Assembly: GCF_014805625.2 (NCBI RefSeq)
Contig: NW_023998432.1
Coordinates: 682,001 to 746,000, forward strand
DNA: 64,000 nucleotides
Reading direction: 5' to 3'
From: Glossina fuscipes
Lineage: Eukaryota; Arthropoda; Insecta; Diptera; Glossinidae
Part shown: in pieces, positions 1 to 13,682 of the stretch
How the letters are laid out: each line of letters opens with the position of its first letter
How positions within the stretch are numbered: position 1 is the first letter of the stretch
The notes under the pieces: generated by a model
Seen by the model: the letters and a program-made list of their open reading frames with translations, nothing else
Databases searched by the model: none
What the model was told of the DNA's origin: nothing
Made by a program: the position numbers and the translations under genes

Positions 1-3000
1 TTCATTTGAGTGACTTAATAATTGTTTACAAAATAATTTCTACTATAAACGTATGCTCTAAGTCAGTCTAAAGTCGAAGAATACATAGTATTTTTATTAT
101 ATGATACTCCACTTAAGGTGTCAGCAGATATTAGGTTTTTGCGGACGTATACCAAATCCCGAAGAAGATCCAGCTTTTATTATACCGGTCGCATTCCATT
201 GTCCGTCCGTCTTCTATTCAATCTATAGACCACAGTTTTTGAGACCTTTTTTTCAATTACTTCCCATAAAAATCCTTATTATGAAAAGTCGTTATGTGAA
301 TAACTGTAGTAAGCAAAGTGATTTAGTATATTTAATGGTGGGTCGTGGCCCGCTATAATATTTTTACATGTCTCTATTAAGATTATTATAAGAAAAATCA
401 TACTTAAAATGTACGTAAACTGCAATCCCTTATGTATAAATCCCCTAACCACTGGAATAATGAATTAAATATTTTCTTCTACTTCGCTTGCATTGCTATA
501 TATTCGATAACGTTTTTCTTGAATACAACTGGAGTTGCTAAGTTGATTGGGATAAAATTTTAATTAGTATATATTTATTTAGGCGTAAGCGGTCCTTAAA
601 TAAAGACAACAATCAATTATTTTTTAACTGAAGAATAAAACAAAAAAAAAAATTTTTTTTAATTTAAAAAATTAATTAATGTGCATGTGTTAACATATGT
701 GCATATAGTCAACTTGTGACTAAAAGGACGAATTTATATTGTGTCGCTAACAAGAAAAAATATGAAAATAAAAGCAAGCCAGAAATTTAATAGCGCCTCC
801 AAGCGGAATTTGAATGTCCCATAGAGCACTGATAAAAAACTTGTAAAAGTGAATGGCAAGTGAAAGGGGGAAAGAGTCAAATGGAGTCGAGATATGATTA
901 TTACCCCATCTCTATTTTTGCTACCTAACTAAATTTCCGCTTCTTCACTGTTATCTTAGTAAAATCACATATTGATTTTATTTATTAAAAGATATTAAGT
1001 GGTCGTAAGCGATTTTTATTTATTATCAATAAAATAATGCAGACTTTATATAAGACGCTAAGAATGATTTCAGTAAGTTTGTCAAATGGTTTCATTTCAA
1101 ATCACTGGCATTTACATTGCATTCAGTCTTCAAGTCGTTAATTTCAACCTACACGCAAACATATGTTGTCACTAATGGAAAATACAGAATGAAAATTAAA
1201 AAATGGAAAAAGAATTCTTAACGATTTAAGGAAGAGAAGCAACTTCCTTAAATCCTTCTGCCGTCCCTTAGAAAATTCCCTTAGATTCCCTTAGGTGAGC
1301 AAATAAACCGGCAAACAAGTGATATCTTGTCAAACATTGGGTTATTACAAAACAAAAAAAAAGGTCAACTCTGTTTTTCTGTTTCTATGCTGGTAAATTG
1401 ATTCTTTTACTTTATTTGTACGCGCCAAGGCTGGTCTAAATAAATCCCGTCTGCATTATGTAGATTAATACTTCTTCGATCGTTGCTCTTTTCATATGTA
1501 AATATTTCAATCTTTCAGCTGCACCCACGAAATGAACAAGAAGTAAAAAGTTTATATTGGCCTCTAGTCAAATCCATAATATACATTATCTCTTATTCAT
1601 ATTTAGAGAATATTTCATTAATTGACTTGTTGCTCAATCAATCGCGATAATATTTATGCCGGCAATTTAACTGAATTTGGCGAAGATGGGGTTTAAGCGG
1701 TTTTAAATTAATATCTTTTACACAGTAAGCACAGTTTATAGTTAAGTTATTTTTATTGAATTGAAGGGATCAAATTGAATTTACTTTGAGCTTTTGCATT
1801 GCTATCGTAAGTGTAAGTGCCCGTTTTCTGCGCTATTTCCTGTCGTGATATTATAGTTATACCCTGCTTATATTCAAACTTAGCTCTAGCTACTTATCTA
1901 ATATTTTTGGGATTGTGACTTTCACAACAGAAAACGAGAAGAACGTAGTTCGGAATAATTCATTGATATATGCTTTGATTGATATATATACGCTTTTATG
2001 AATTCTTGTCAGTGCTACAAACGAACGAAGGAATCGAATATGAAATCACTTTTCGGTGAAGAGTGTATAAAAACCAATTTTGATATATATATCTGTTTTG
2101 CTATTATATTATATTGCTGCTGATACGCCGCAACATACAATGCACGCATATATGTTTATTATAATATTTATGTGCATATAAAAAGGTTGATGTGTACACG
2201 TATCTGTTTGTTTTCTACATTTACCTATATGAAATGTCTTAGGATAATAAGCAATTAGAGGACATAGAAATATAAAGTGCTCGACACTAACATTGGCGGA
2301 AGAAGTGACAGAAAATATATATTAAACATTTCTAGATGCATGTGTGTACGTGTATATTTAGGTTGATGCGTATAGAGATGCATGTTTATGCATTTAGAAT
2401 ATGGGGGAGTTAAAAACAGCAATTGCACTTGGGTGTTGGCACTGACTAAATTGGCAAAGTGCCTTGTACCGGCCCGTGCCTAACGGACCGCCTGTGTGTC
2501 CCAGAGCCTAAAGCATTTTTAAGGTGTTCGCTGATCTCGTTTAGCAGGCAAAAAAAAATTATTTGTTTAAATTGTAAGTGCATGTGTGACATTGTATATG
2601 CGTGTATGCTCTGTTTTTGTATTTTTTTATTTACCTTATCACTCGTTTTATGTCAGAGTCCCCAGAGTTATTACTTTTTGCCATTTTTTTTTTTTTTTTT
2701 TTCTTTATTTTGCTCGTTGTGCAGACGAGCATAATGGCAGCTGTGTTTTGGAAAACGAAAAAAAAGGAATAAAAAAATTTGCGTCCAACCCTCTAGTTTC
2801 TCTGTTTTAATTCGAAACAAATTACGCTTTTTTCATATCCCGTGTGTGCAATGAACGTGCTTGCACACATGTGCAATTCGGTTTTACTCATTTTAATTCA
2901 ACATTAGTTTATTCACAAACGTAGATGGTCGCGTATTTACATGCGTTCACACAAATGTATGTAAAAAGAGTTACTCCATAATATATATATATATATATAT

Positions 3001-3717
3001 ATGTGTATCAATTTACATGCATAGGTATATAGGAACGTATTTATAATTTTTTAAATTTAGATATTTTCGAGAATAACTCTATATATCGCAACATAATTTT
3101 TTTTAATATTTATTTATATATATGTTATTTATATATTTTATCGTCTGCTCATAGCGCATTACGCTTACATTGCGCGATGGCTATGTAGTTAGAAATATTT
3201 CAGCTTTTACGTGAAAGATTAAAAGAAATCTAAATTTTTTAAAGAAGAAGGATATATAGACGTTATAGTTGGGCGAGGCCGATTATTTGGCGCCTTGTCC
3301 GTTTACGGTAATTCTTCATCTATTCGTTCTCAAACAATATTAAAAATTATACCTTTTTGTCTAAGTAATGGCTTAGTTTTCATTTGAATGCCTATGTGAA
3401 GAGAACACCGACATATAGACGTACGTTTATATCTGCTCTCACTATTGTAAATTTATATGTCCAATTTATATCTTCTATCAATCTTCACAATATAACATGT
3501 CACAAATTAGTCATGTAACAGGTTATTTTCCATTAAAACCTCTTATACATGGAGGAGCGTAAAAAGCAATGGAGTCCATACTTATTGCAGTAAATTTACG
3601 TGTCAACTGAATATTTTCTATCAATTTTCATCACAAAATAAATATAATTACACCTTGTTACCATACAAAGGCTTAATTGTTGTGTGTTGAACGTGTATAT
3701 ATGAGGGAGTATAATAA
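1..3717. other. AT-rich stretch without recognisable gene
   Basis: I see no coding region, RNA gene or element boundary here. Open frames are short and have no recognisable motif. A 19-nt T run lies at 2684-2702 and a (TA)n tract at 2981-3002. The base composition fits fly intergenic or intronic DNA. Confidence 0.6.
2981..3002. repeat. (AT)n microsatellite
   Basis: Uninterrupted AT dinucleotides over about 22 bp, directly visible. No function implied. Confidence 0.9.
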
Positions 3718-5484
3718 ACGGTCCCACGCTATCGAAATTTTCCACATTCATTTATTATTCGCCAGAGAACTGTTCTTCACCGACCCATGACAGTAAACAC
3801 TAAAAATAGAACGCTTTTTTTACTAAACGGCTTTTGTGTAATGAATTCTATATGACGAGCCACTGTAATAATCTAATCTCTCTTTTGATTCTTTTTAATG
3901 GCGTTGGTGCTTGAAGCATAGCAGCTCAGTGTACCAAATTTCATTAAAATAACTCAAAAATTGCGAGCTGCTTGTTGCATACGAAAACACATGGACAAAC
4001 GGACCGACAATCAATCCAAAAAATAACTCTAAATCGATTGGTTTAATCAAAAGTAAATTTATCTCAAGTCCCTCAGGGTGTTGTACACATTCACATATGT
4101 TTAATAAAGCCTACGGTAGAATATAAAAACTATAATAATGCTTACACATGAGGGAACTATTCATGTTTTTACCCTAATAAGATAAATATAGTGATTTGTC
4201 ATTAAAAGTTGGTTTATTATTTTTAGATATATTCTCCTTTGCGATCTCTCTTCCTTTCTTTCAAAAACGTTTGAACCGTTTGTCGTAGCATTTTTTTCAT
4301 CCCATTGAAGAAATCGTCAAAACATGATTTTTGAACACATAGACGGATTTTTTTGGTGACAAAAATTATTGGCTACGCAATGCATTACCGACGATCGGGA
4401 CTGAAAGGAAGTCACTGGGGGCCAAAACAAAACTGTATCACAAATGGCTCATTAATTCAATCTTCTGTGTGTTTAAATAGTCGGTTGCTAGAAGAAATGT
4501 TTAAGTGTCCGCGTTCTCCGAATTAAAAATGATCCGACGCCGTTTGTTTATTATCGCCTTATTTCGCCAAAAAGTTCCAAAAAAGAATAGTTGTATACCA
4601 TTCACAATTGATTCCTTTACGTTCCGTTGAAGCCGTCGCGTAGCAAGACTAGTTTTACTAAACGAACAGACGACCTCGTCTTCCGAAGTGCTTCGAGCGC
4701 GAACAACTTCTATTAGACTTGATTCATCTTGAAACAGCCGTTCGATTACTGTTCGCTTTCTGACTAATAAGCAAGGATACACGATTTTTCACCTGCTATA
4801 TGTGTTTTAAAGCATCGGTAATGCGATATTCAAGCACTTGTGTAATTATATGTGATCCAATGAAAAATTAGATGCCTAAGTGAGCTTGCAACATTTTATA
4901 TACGCTGATTGAAATAACACCGAAGGTTGCCTCGCTTAGTTAGTCACATGTCGATCTTACTTTGTTAGTTTTTGCACAGTATCAATCTCTCTTGACACAA
5001 TAACTGATTTGGAACAATTTTCGGGCCTTTCGTCGGTGAGCAAGCAGTGGCCACAATTTAGCTCGTTGCATCAGCGTTTCATAGTAGAACGCGATAATGT
5101 TTCCCTGCCAAAATTGCGAGGAGTTTATTCATTGACCCTTGTTTTGATAACCCGAATCGTAAGTCGTCCAAAACCATCGTACGAAAATTTTCACCAGTTA
5201 ATTCGATTTTTTGCTTGAGGCATTATTTCCAAGTCACTATCAACCATGCAAGCTACGCTTAAATCCCTAAATGTTATGGTCAAAAATGTTAAACTTTTTA
5301 GTGTGCTCTTTAATCCGCACCTAATAATAAATAGTGTTGCTCAAACTAAAAATACAAATGGTGATCTACATATCGTCCCTGATGATAAAGTCGAATTTTA
5401 AAAGCACATTACTGGTCGATCTGTTATATGTGTTCTCGCTTCCTATGAGATTATGCCATGTTCTTGAAATGGATTAATACTTAG
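3718..5484. other. Unassigned stretch, probable old repeat debris
   Basis: Around 3718-3750 a GTCCCAC...AAATTTTCC...TTCA pattern resembles 26729-26760, suggesting shared repeat debris. A minus-strand frame of 93 codons (4501-4782) and a plus-strand frame of 69 codons (5009-5218) occur here. Neither shows a domain I recognise. I do not call them genes. Confidence 0.35.
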
Positions 5485-5490
5485 ACGATA

Positions 5491-6141
5491 TCCCTCACCC
5501 GTAACCAAGTAAATTCGAAAACCAATTGGTCTGGTTGTCTGCTTCGTCCGTTAAGTTACACGTGAATGAGTAGGTACCTGTAAAAATATCTTCTCTTTAT
5601 AAACATGTTTCAAATCTTCATACAACATGCATACTATTCGGTAAGACATCATAGGCACATACATAAGGATCTTGTATTCTCTATATTTATTTTATTATTA
5701 TTCTCTCGATAGGTATATGCGAAATCGTATACCTAAACGAGCAATTGTTTATTAACAGTTGCCTCAATATGATATGGTTAGCCTGTTGAATTGTTCATGT
5801 TATTTAGGTTTTAACGCCTACAACTTATAGTGTATTATTTATTTTTCTTACCTACCTAAAGGGTGGCAAGGTAGATTCGAATTTACCTAGTAAGGACACC
5901 TGCCATATCTGTTAACAGAGCTCTGTTAAATATTTAAAATTAAAATATAGTTGGATTTGAAAGCCTACTCCGCCCATATTACAAAATGCAAATTATTTTT
6001 TTTGGGTATGGAAAAACACTTAAATTTGAGACGTAATATAGGTGAATATAGATCACACTTTCCAGTTTCGCCGCACCAGAATCTATAAATTTCTTGGAAA
6101 GGCGCTTCGTGGGAAGCCCTGAGCGTACCTCGAATAAGAAG
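5491..6141. repeat. Dispersed repeat family R3, copy A
   Basis: Two blocks match a second place in the window. Block 1 (5491-5555) begins TCCCTCACCCGTAACCAAGT and matches 26951-27018. Block 2 (6079-6141) contains TGGGAAGCCCTGA then CGAATAAGAA and matches 27071-27138. The blocks are about 590 bp apart here but only about 130 bp apart in copy B, so one copy has lost or gained internal sequence. The family is unclassified; a decayed transposon is likely. Confidence 0.6.
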
Positions 6142-7690
6142 ACCCGCTGCAGTATAATATAAAGTGAATCTATCTATATGTATATATAAGACAAGACATT
6201 TCTACTTCGAGTCATCCAATATAAACAAACGCTATGAAAGCGACCAAGAGAGGATAAAAGAACAGAAACGAGCACATTTACTGACGTTTGTGCACTATGT
6301 GTGTGCAAAACTACACTATTAACATGTATGCTATAACAGAGTATAAGCTATTGTAGAAATATTTGTGTGCGCTTGTGCGTCCATTCGCTTAACGAATTAT
6401 ATGTATCAAGGTAAGCAATAGGGTATTTGCTTTTAGTTTTTTTTTTTTTTTTTGTTTGATCATTTACTTTTACCATTTTGGTGCAAACTTTTCTTTACGA
6501 GTAGACTTGACATATATCCCGAAATTGCCACAATTTTTCTATACGTCTTTCTATTTCCAACTTCCTACTATATACTGAGGAACAGTAGGTATGCAATCAT
6601 AAGTAGCAATCGAGCTCTTTAGGCAGTTCTTCTTAAATGCAATAGTGAATCTTTACTTAAATACAAATACAAAGATCGCTTTTAACATAACACTAACAAC
6701 GATCATTTATTTCAATATATTTTCCCTACTTATCTTATTTTTCTAAATTTATCATTTTTATATTTTTCCATTACACTCACATACAGATCTGTACAGTGCG
6801 CCTATAGTATTCGTATAGTATTTCCTCTCCTGTGTTTTAAGCTAAGCATAAATAATCTAAAATTTTTTTTATATATTTATTTGATAATGAGTTGATCAAC
6901 GATTCGGCCGGAAAAGTAAGTGCGTTATTTCTTCTAGTGCAAACGAAAAGAAATGATTATCGAACCTAAAAGGACGAAGCAAGAATAATTTTTCTCCAGA
7001 GAACATATTAACCGACATCGGCAGCATAAAGCTTTTGCTGTAATTTAAAACAGCATATGTTGGATGATATCAGAGGAACTCACTTATTGCCGAATTATTT
7101 TCTGATAAATCGTACAAAAATGATCTTACGAACAGCCTGTAATCTAGAAAGTTAGATAAATTATAATCAGTTACCGAATTAATGGACTAAAGTGCTATTA
7201 GACAATATAAAGTAGTTTGTGATCACCTTATCTGCTGACACATGTGCTTTATTGTTTCTTTATGAAAAAATTCCGCTTAGGAATTTATTCTGCTGCTAGA
7301 TGAGAAGGTGCGAAATGCCAAAGATTCGATTTAAGTTAAATTTGATATGCGTGTTCTTTGCATGCACCTGAACTTTATGCTCAGAAATTCCACACCATTT
7401 AAAAAAGAAAATTTTTATAAAGAAAAAGCTTTCACCAGGAAAAAAATCTTTTAAAAAACACTAATTAAAATTTTTTTCTTCTTTTTTTACAGTGCGTCTG
7501 ATTACTTAGTCTTACAAAGTGCACGAATACATATAAACATTTTTTGTTAAGAAGTTTTCTTTCTTTCGGTTGCTTGGGAAACTTTTAGGAGCATTTTCTT
7601 CTTCTTCTCCTAATGCTGGGCTTAATTAAATGTAAGTAGAACCTGCTGAAAGCCATACAATTTTTTAACTCCTTGTTTTTTTTGTAATTA
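6142..7690. other. AT-rich stretch without recognisable gene
   Basis: Nothing recognisable on either strand beyond a 17-nt T run at 6437-6453 and short TA tracts. Confidence 0.55.
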
Positions 7691-8389
7691 GACCCATCAC
7701 CGAAGGATGAGGGCTTTATTCATTTTGTCAAAGCGTTTGCAACGCGCTCCCAAAAGGGAGCAGAGACCCCACAAAGCATATGTATTCTTGATCAGCATCA
7801 AATTCTAAAACGGTTTAACCATGTCCGTCTATCCGTGTGTGTCAATCTCCTGGCCACAAAAAAAAAGCTATCGACTTCAAATTTGACAGAAGCATTAGAG
7901 TTCTTGCACGCAGCTTGGTATTGAAAATGGGCCAAATCGGCCCACAGGACCACGTAAACTGAGAACATCTTTGCTTTTCAAAGGGAATGAAAAATTCCTA
8001 CCTAATCTACCCAAAAATATAGTGTATCAAAATTTAATTGTTTTTTCAATACTGTTATAACGCACAGAAACAAGCTTCAAAAGCCCTATAAAATATATAA
8101 ATTCTTGGACATTTTCAAATTTGGAATGCACCCAAACATGTCCGCCTATTCGTCCGTCCATCTGTCTGTTTGCGCAACTTTGTAGTACTTGTATAGCATA
8201 CGCCTACGACGCCCACATGCCTATACGACAAAAACTTTCATTTTGAAAATGGAAAAAATGAGCTGCGCCCACTTCATATTATAGAGGATGAAAATTTTGT
8301 TTTTTACTTCTTTTGTCTTTTTATGAGGCAAAGGGTGATGGGTATAAAAGATTCGGTGACGCCCGAATTTAATTTTCTTATTTGTTTTA
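7691..8389 (+). repeat. Dispersed repeat family R1, copy a (about 700 bp)
   Basis: It starts ACCCATCACCGAAGGATGAG and runs to GATTCGGTGACGCCCGAAT then AATTTTCTTATTTGTTTT. The first ten bases (7692-7701, ACCCATCACC) recur inverted as GGTGATGGGT at 8334-8343. A short hairpin (TTCGG...CCGAA) follows. The same order of blocks (start, 'CTTGATCAGCATCAAATTCT', 'ATGTCCGTC', 'AAAATTTTG', end) is found at 61446-62152, and in reverse orientation at 16720-17135 and 20176-20846. The class is not determined. There is no long ORF, so a non-autonomous DNA element is possible. Confidence 0.75.
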
Positions 8390-11300
8390 TTTCAATTTCC
8401 ATTTTCTTTGGTTTTGTTCATAAAGAAAGAATTTTAAATAAAAGCATATAGGTGTGTAGGTAGAATGCAAAATATAAAGAAAGAAACATATTTCAATTAA
8501 TTTTTTAATTAATTGCCATCAATCAAGAGATTTGAATATATTACCGGAGAACAAAGTTTATTGACATTTCCTGCCAGATGGTGACGATGATAATGTTGAT
8601 GTTGTTGATGATGATAATGATGATAACATCGCTGATAATCATGATAAACATTCGGTTTGGTTTTCATTTACAAGTTACAGGTTTTATATTAAGTTGACTG
8701 TTTTCTTTCTCGCACTTTTCCTCTTGTTTCCTTCTTTTTGTTTTTGTATATTTTCCTTTCTGAAAAGTGGTTATAGTTTTCTCACAGTTGGTATATTTCT
8801 CATAAACTGCAAAGCAAGGAATTTAGTTTGTTTTATTTTGTTGTAGTTGCATTATTGTTTATTGTAAAAGCAAACAAAACAAAATGATGACTTACATGAA
8901 CTCATGTATATTACTTACACAGTTTATACGTTAAACCTCAAGCATTCATAGTACACTTAGACAAATTTTAGTCATTATTACGCAACGCTATTCACCATTA
9001 GATAAAGCCCGCGGCGATCGAATCAGTGTTCGTGTATTCAAATCCCAAGAACAGTACAGCTTACCGATTGGGCACATACTCACTAGACTGCGGCCGTCAC
9101 CTCTTTCGTCTATCTCTCTTTCATCAATAATTTCTAAGCGAAGATGTGGCGATCGAACGGAAAGAAAAGATGTGATTTTTCAGGAATAGATTTAATTATA
9201 ATGTCCTTCTGCTTGACAGTATTTCAGTTGCAAGTACAATTACAACATTCAATAAACTTTCTTGAGGTCTTCAATATTCTTCTTTACCCGGATTAAGGTA
9301 AGAAATCCACTGCAATTTTAGAGCTTAGAGCTTGACGCAGTGTGGAATATATGGAAAATAGGAAACAATCTTCAAAAGGCTTTCGCACAACATTTTATTT
9401 TTATTATGGTTGCATATCTATTTTACATCATATGCAACAACATGTGTTCTGAGCGACCAATACAAGCTTATTTATGTATTACGTTACATTTTTATGAGAT
9501 GATTACGCAAAAGACAATCGCCCAACATGGCTTTGGTTTCTTTTTCGTCGCACGTTTGGTGATCATAAAAGACCTTGAGATTTTTTGGAAATAGTGAGCC
9601 TCGTTTTTGCTATTGGTGTTTAGTCTTTGGTCTTGTTTACGTTGACGTTACTTCATATTCACCGCTCAAGCAGATTCAAACCTGGTCTATAAATTCACGC
9701 TACCATTTATACGCTAGCTTGTAGATAAAAGTTTGTTTTTCACTCCTCGTGTGACAGTTGTGAAGTGTAAAAATATATCAGAGCTTCCTTTTCTTCCAAT
9801 ATGTTGAACTGCTTGCTTATGGGACTAATATAATGATTATAGTAGAGTGACGCTGGTTCATTTAGGAAAATAACAAGAAATGGATTAAATTTGAATAAAA
9901 AGAATTTTATTAATTTGCGATCATTACAAAAACTGACACTTTTTAGTCGATAAATAGTAAAACTTGATAAATTTGAATGATGCATAAAGCAAACCTAACA
10001 TCGCGACCTAATTTCGTTTTCAACTGCAATAACTACAAAGCTAAAAGCCCTGAAAAAGAAAAATTGAAAAACCTTTTGAACAATCGTACGCTAACTAAAA
10101 AATCGAAAAAATCAACTACTAATCAACTACTAATTTTTTGCCCGAAGCAACTGCAGTAGAAACTATGTACTTTTTATATATATTTACCTAACTTTCTAAT
10201 GAATTAATTGTTTATGCGAGAGATTCCGTTTAAAGCGACTGTGATGGGGTTTTAAGATTAATCTCCTAGTGAATTCGTTCAACAATTGATTATTTCCGTT
10301 CTTCTGTTCCATAAAAAGCTTAGCGTTGTGTCTTACAAATTGTTCCAATCAAACACAACCATCGGATAACTTTATCCTTAACAACGTGATGGTGTAGCTG
10401 AGCCAAAAGTCGAGTATAGCATGCCAAAAGTCACGGGTACGTCGATGCTACTCGAAAGTTGTAGCGAGTTTCTATATACATATCGAAGTAAAAAAAAACG
10501 AAAATGAAAAAAATATAGCATTTAGATTGCATATATCTGGTCGGCAAGAATAAAATTTGTGGACAAAACAGTAAAATTTTTTGAGAAGTTACAAATACAT
10601 AATTAAATAAATATTTTATTCACGAAGTGTGCTTTACAGCATCATCGAAATTAAATTGTCTTCCCAATTTCCCATAATAACGAAGTTCTGTAGTTTTATA
10701 TCAGTAAATTCTGCAATATGTGTGCTCTATCGTCATGATGCAATAGGGTAGGAGTCGGTCTATTGACCAACCTAAACTATGTTTCCTTAAATGTTTGCAT
10801 CATTTTGCCCGTTTCATTGAAAGATTTGTGATTTACTGTGATCGAATGATCTAAGTCTGATGAACTCATGACAGATCACACTCACGTTTAACGACTCACA
10901 CCATCAATTACTTTTCGTGAACATTACCCTTTTTAGTGTCTTTGGACGAACAATCTTTGTTCAAACACTGTGCTGAGCGTTTACGACTATCATATTATAT
11001 TTCCTATCCATCACAAGTGGCAACTCCGTTAAAAAAACGATCAAAGTTATGACAAGAAACCAACATCAAGCAAAATTCCAAACATTTTTAGTCGTGTTTT
11101 CCATTCAGTTCATAGAGAGCCCACTTATCCAACTTTCTCACTTTACAGATTTATGCTTAACGAGTTAGTTGGAGATTTAATGGTGACGGTTGTCCGTGGG
11201 GTCAAAGCAATCCGCACGAAATTAAAGGGACCAGTTTGATACTGTCTACTGTCTGGTAACATTAGAGGCAAATACGCTATTAATATTTCGGGCAATCTAC

Positions 11301-13010
11301 GGTTCTAAAAGTAATTTTTATCAATAATCCTGCAATCTTCAGTAAACATCGACTTTTGGCAAATTTACTTATTCGATTTTTTTCTCAAACATTGTAAGCT
11401 GTAGGCTATCACTTGAAATTATGTGCAGTGTACCCTTAAAGTGTGCATTTCTTTTAATATCCATTCATAAATTTTGTTTTTTCTTAAGAACTTCCTCGCA
11501 TATTACCTATGTATGAGCTCGTGGTATGAAAAATGCAGAAGAGCTGCCATTTTACATTTTGTTTATGTACTTTGTTGCTTCTAAAATCGAAAGTTAACAT
11601 AATATACATACATGTGTAGGTTTGTCTGATGATATAAAGCACACATATTCCTAAATGTATTCACAAGCCCAAGTGCATATAAAAAGATTTTCATTTTCTC
11701 AAATTTTTTCTTTTCTGTCGTTTATTAATTTCTCTGTGTTCTGTCGTAGGCAGTAGGTGTTTGTGTTGCCCTTGTGAGAGCTAAAAATCTTAATGTTTAT
11801 AAATGTAACTACATATCCACACTACAGATATACATACGTGAATATATTCATGCAGGTATTTACGTGTATGCATTAACGAGCTCTAAAAAGTTGCACTTTT
11901 AAAATAAACATAAGCCAGAATCTGAAAACGGAATAAAATATTTGTTCTACAGATTTTTCATTGTTTGCTTCGTAGAAAAAAAGGGGAACCCAATAGAAAA
12001 GCTGTAGCCGTCTTAAGGAGACTAAACTAGAGAAACTTCCTCTCATTGCTTCAGCTTAACTTACTAGATCAGAGTCAATGGTTAAATCGAACAGATAGGC
12101 AGGCGTGTTAAAGAACAAATGGACAAAGATATACGCATCACCAAACTGGAGTGGGGAAGTGTGTCTGAGACGATCTGATGAACAAACAAGAAGTGGAACA
12201 AATAGAACGGCTGGCGTTCACACGAATGATCGTCCCTAAAAACGTTTATCTAGAGAGGTAAATATATATGAGAGTGGATTTAGGAAGACTCAGTGATAAG
12301 AGACTGCCCACGCATTTTTTCGGTCATAGAAGTTGTAGACAGATATGCTATTCATACGGGTATGAAAAAAATTTATAAAGAATCAGTGGAGCAATTATGC
12401 GGACATACAACATACAAGCAAGCCGTCGAAGAAATGTAAAGTCAGAAATAGGTACGGACATATGAACACTTATGGCATCTCTATCGTTTCGCATTAGATA
12501 AGACCACAAAAGAAATAACAAGCTTAGTGCATTCTAATTTCTGAATGCTTTTATGAAAATTTTTTTTTTTTTTTGGTAAAATAAAAGTTTATATTAAAAC
12601 TTTATATAAAAACAATAAAAAACTATTATTGAAAAGGAGGTTCTACTTTAAATGTTTAATCAACTTTTTATTAGTGAAAATTGTGTTTTTTTATATAAAA
12701 TTTTCATCCAAAAGTGTCCCAAAAATACTTAGAACAATAATTACATTTTAACTCACTCTCCAAGCGACAACAAATCGAATTAACTCTTATCTGTATCTTC
12801 TTCCTCTTAAGGCTAAATAAGTGGAGGCAAGACTTAAAAATTTGGTGTATATCTTTAGTTTTTTCTCAAATATACCCCAAATCTGTATTGAAGATTGAAT
12901 AGATGGGCTAATCACATTTTCGGACAAAAAAAAATTAAATAGAATAAAATTAATTAGCTATAATGTTAAATAAAAAAACAAGATCTTTGTAGGCATCTTG
13001 ACTATTGTAT
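8390..13010. other. Unassigned AT-rich stretch
   Basis: No gene recognised. Contents are a GAT-rich microsatellite (8577-8647), a 15-nt T run (12560-12574) and short unconvincing ORFs (9340-9594, 9740-9985, 9977-10159). 10650-11400 has the texture of an old transposon but I could not place it. Confidence 0.5.
8577..8647. repeat. Imperfect GAT/GATAAT microsatellite
   Basis: Repeated GATGAT, GATAAT and GTTGAT units over about 70 bp, with interruptions. It is not in a convincing reading frame. Confidence 0.8.
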
Positions 13011-13682
13011 TAGGGGGATCGGAAAGTAATGCCGTTTTTCTACGTTAAATTCAAAAAGGTAACTTTTTACCATGTTTTTATTTTGAATCAATTTAATCAA
13101 TCAATTATTTTTAATCGTCCTTGTTATCAGCAACTTTTTGCCACCTAGCATGCACATTTTCAATGCCAGATTGATAAAAATCAATTGATTTTCGTGCTAA
13201 ATATCTGAACATCGTTATATAGCGATAGTTATAAATGGAAATCCGATAACGCAATATCGGGTCTCATTAATTTTTTCCAGAGTTTGTCTTGCATTATCGT
13301 GTTGCTGACTAACACATTTTCTGTTGGCTATCGCTGAACACTTTTTAATTATAGATAGAATTGTTCACAGTTGAGGTCTGGACTCACAGAGTATCCAGAT
13401 TCCAGCACTTCAAAATGAATGAACCCGCGAGGTCTAAACATGGCTCATTCGGAGAGAGTCACTTCTTGTTGCAGCTTTGTTTTCTTCGAACAGGTTATGT
13501 GGGACCCAAACATCTGCTCTGCTTACTTTATCAATTTTAAGCAAATCTTCTTGGATGATTGGTCAAGGTCGGTTAAGAGTGTTTGAGAATTCCTCGATTA
13601 TCAGACACGGATGTGCTTCTCATAATTAACTAACGAATATTGACATAAGCAGAAACAACGTTACTTTCCGGTTCCCCTTTTT
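13011..13682 (-). mobile_element. Internally deleted mariner-family relic
   Basis: Ends are inverted. The left end, after a TA at 13011, reads GGGGGATCGGAAAGTAATG. The right end reads GTTACTTTCCGGTTCCCC (13659-13676). The reverse strand, read across stops and frameshifts, gives mariner signatures in the right order: an A-D-V-W-V-P-H-N-L block, then an H-D-N-A-R block (the second catalytic aspartate region), then a C-terminal W-Q-K-V/L-A/L-D-N-K-like block. At about 0.67 kb it is roughly half a normal mariner, so large parts including other catalytic regions are missing. It is non-functional and probably a different mariner subfamily from the copy at 38.7 kb, since the ends differ. Confidence 0.72.

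Noticed and set aside
4501..4782. 93-codon minus frame considered as transposase
   Set aside because: Rich in R, K, E and S but without any DDE, zinc-finger or helix-turn-helix block I can name. Left as unassigned.
9000..9110. tRNA-like sequence (ATTCAAATCCC)
   Set aside because: A B-box-like string alone; no A box at the right distance and no foldable cloverleaf by eye.
10650..11400. Possible mariner-type relic on the minus strand
   Set aside because: A loose H-H-D-D-R-A-H-like string was seen but not the other blocks or ends; too weak to call.
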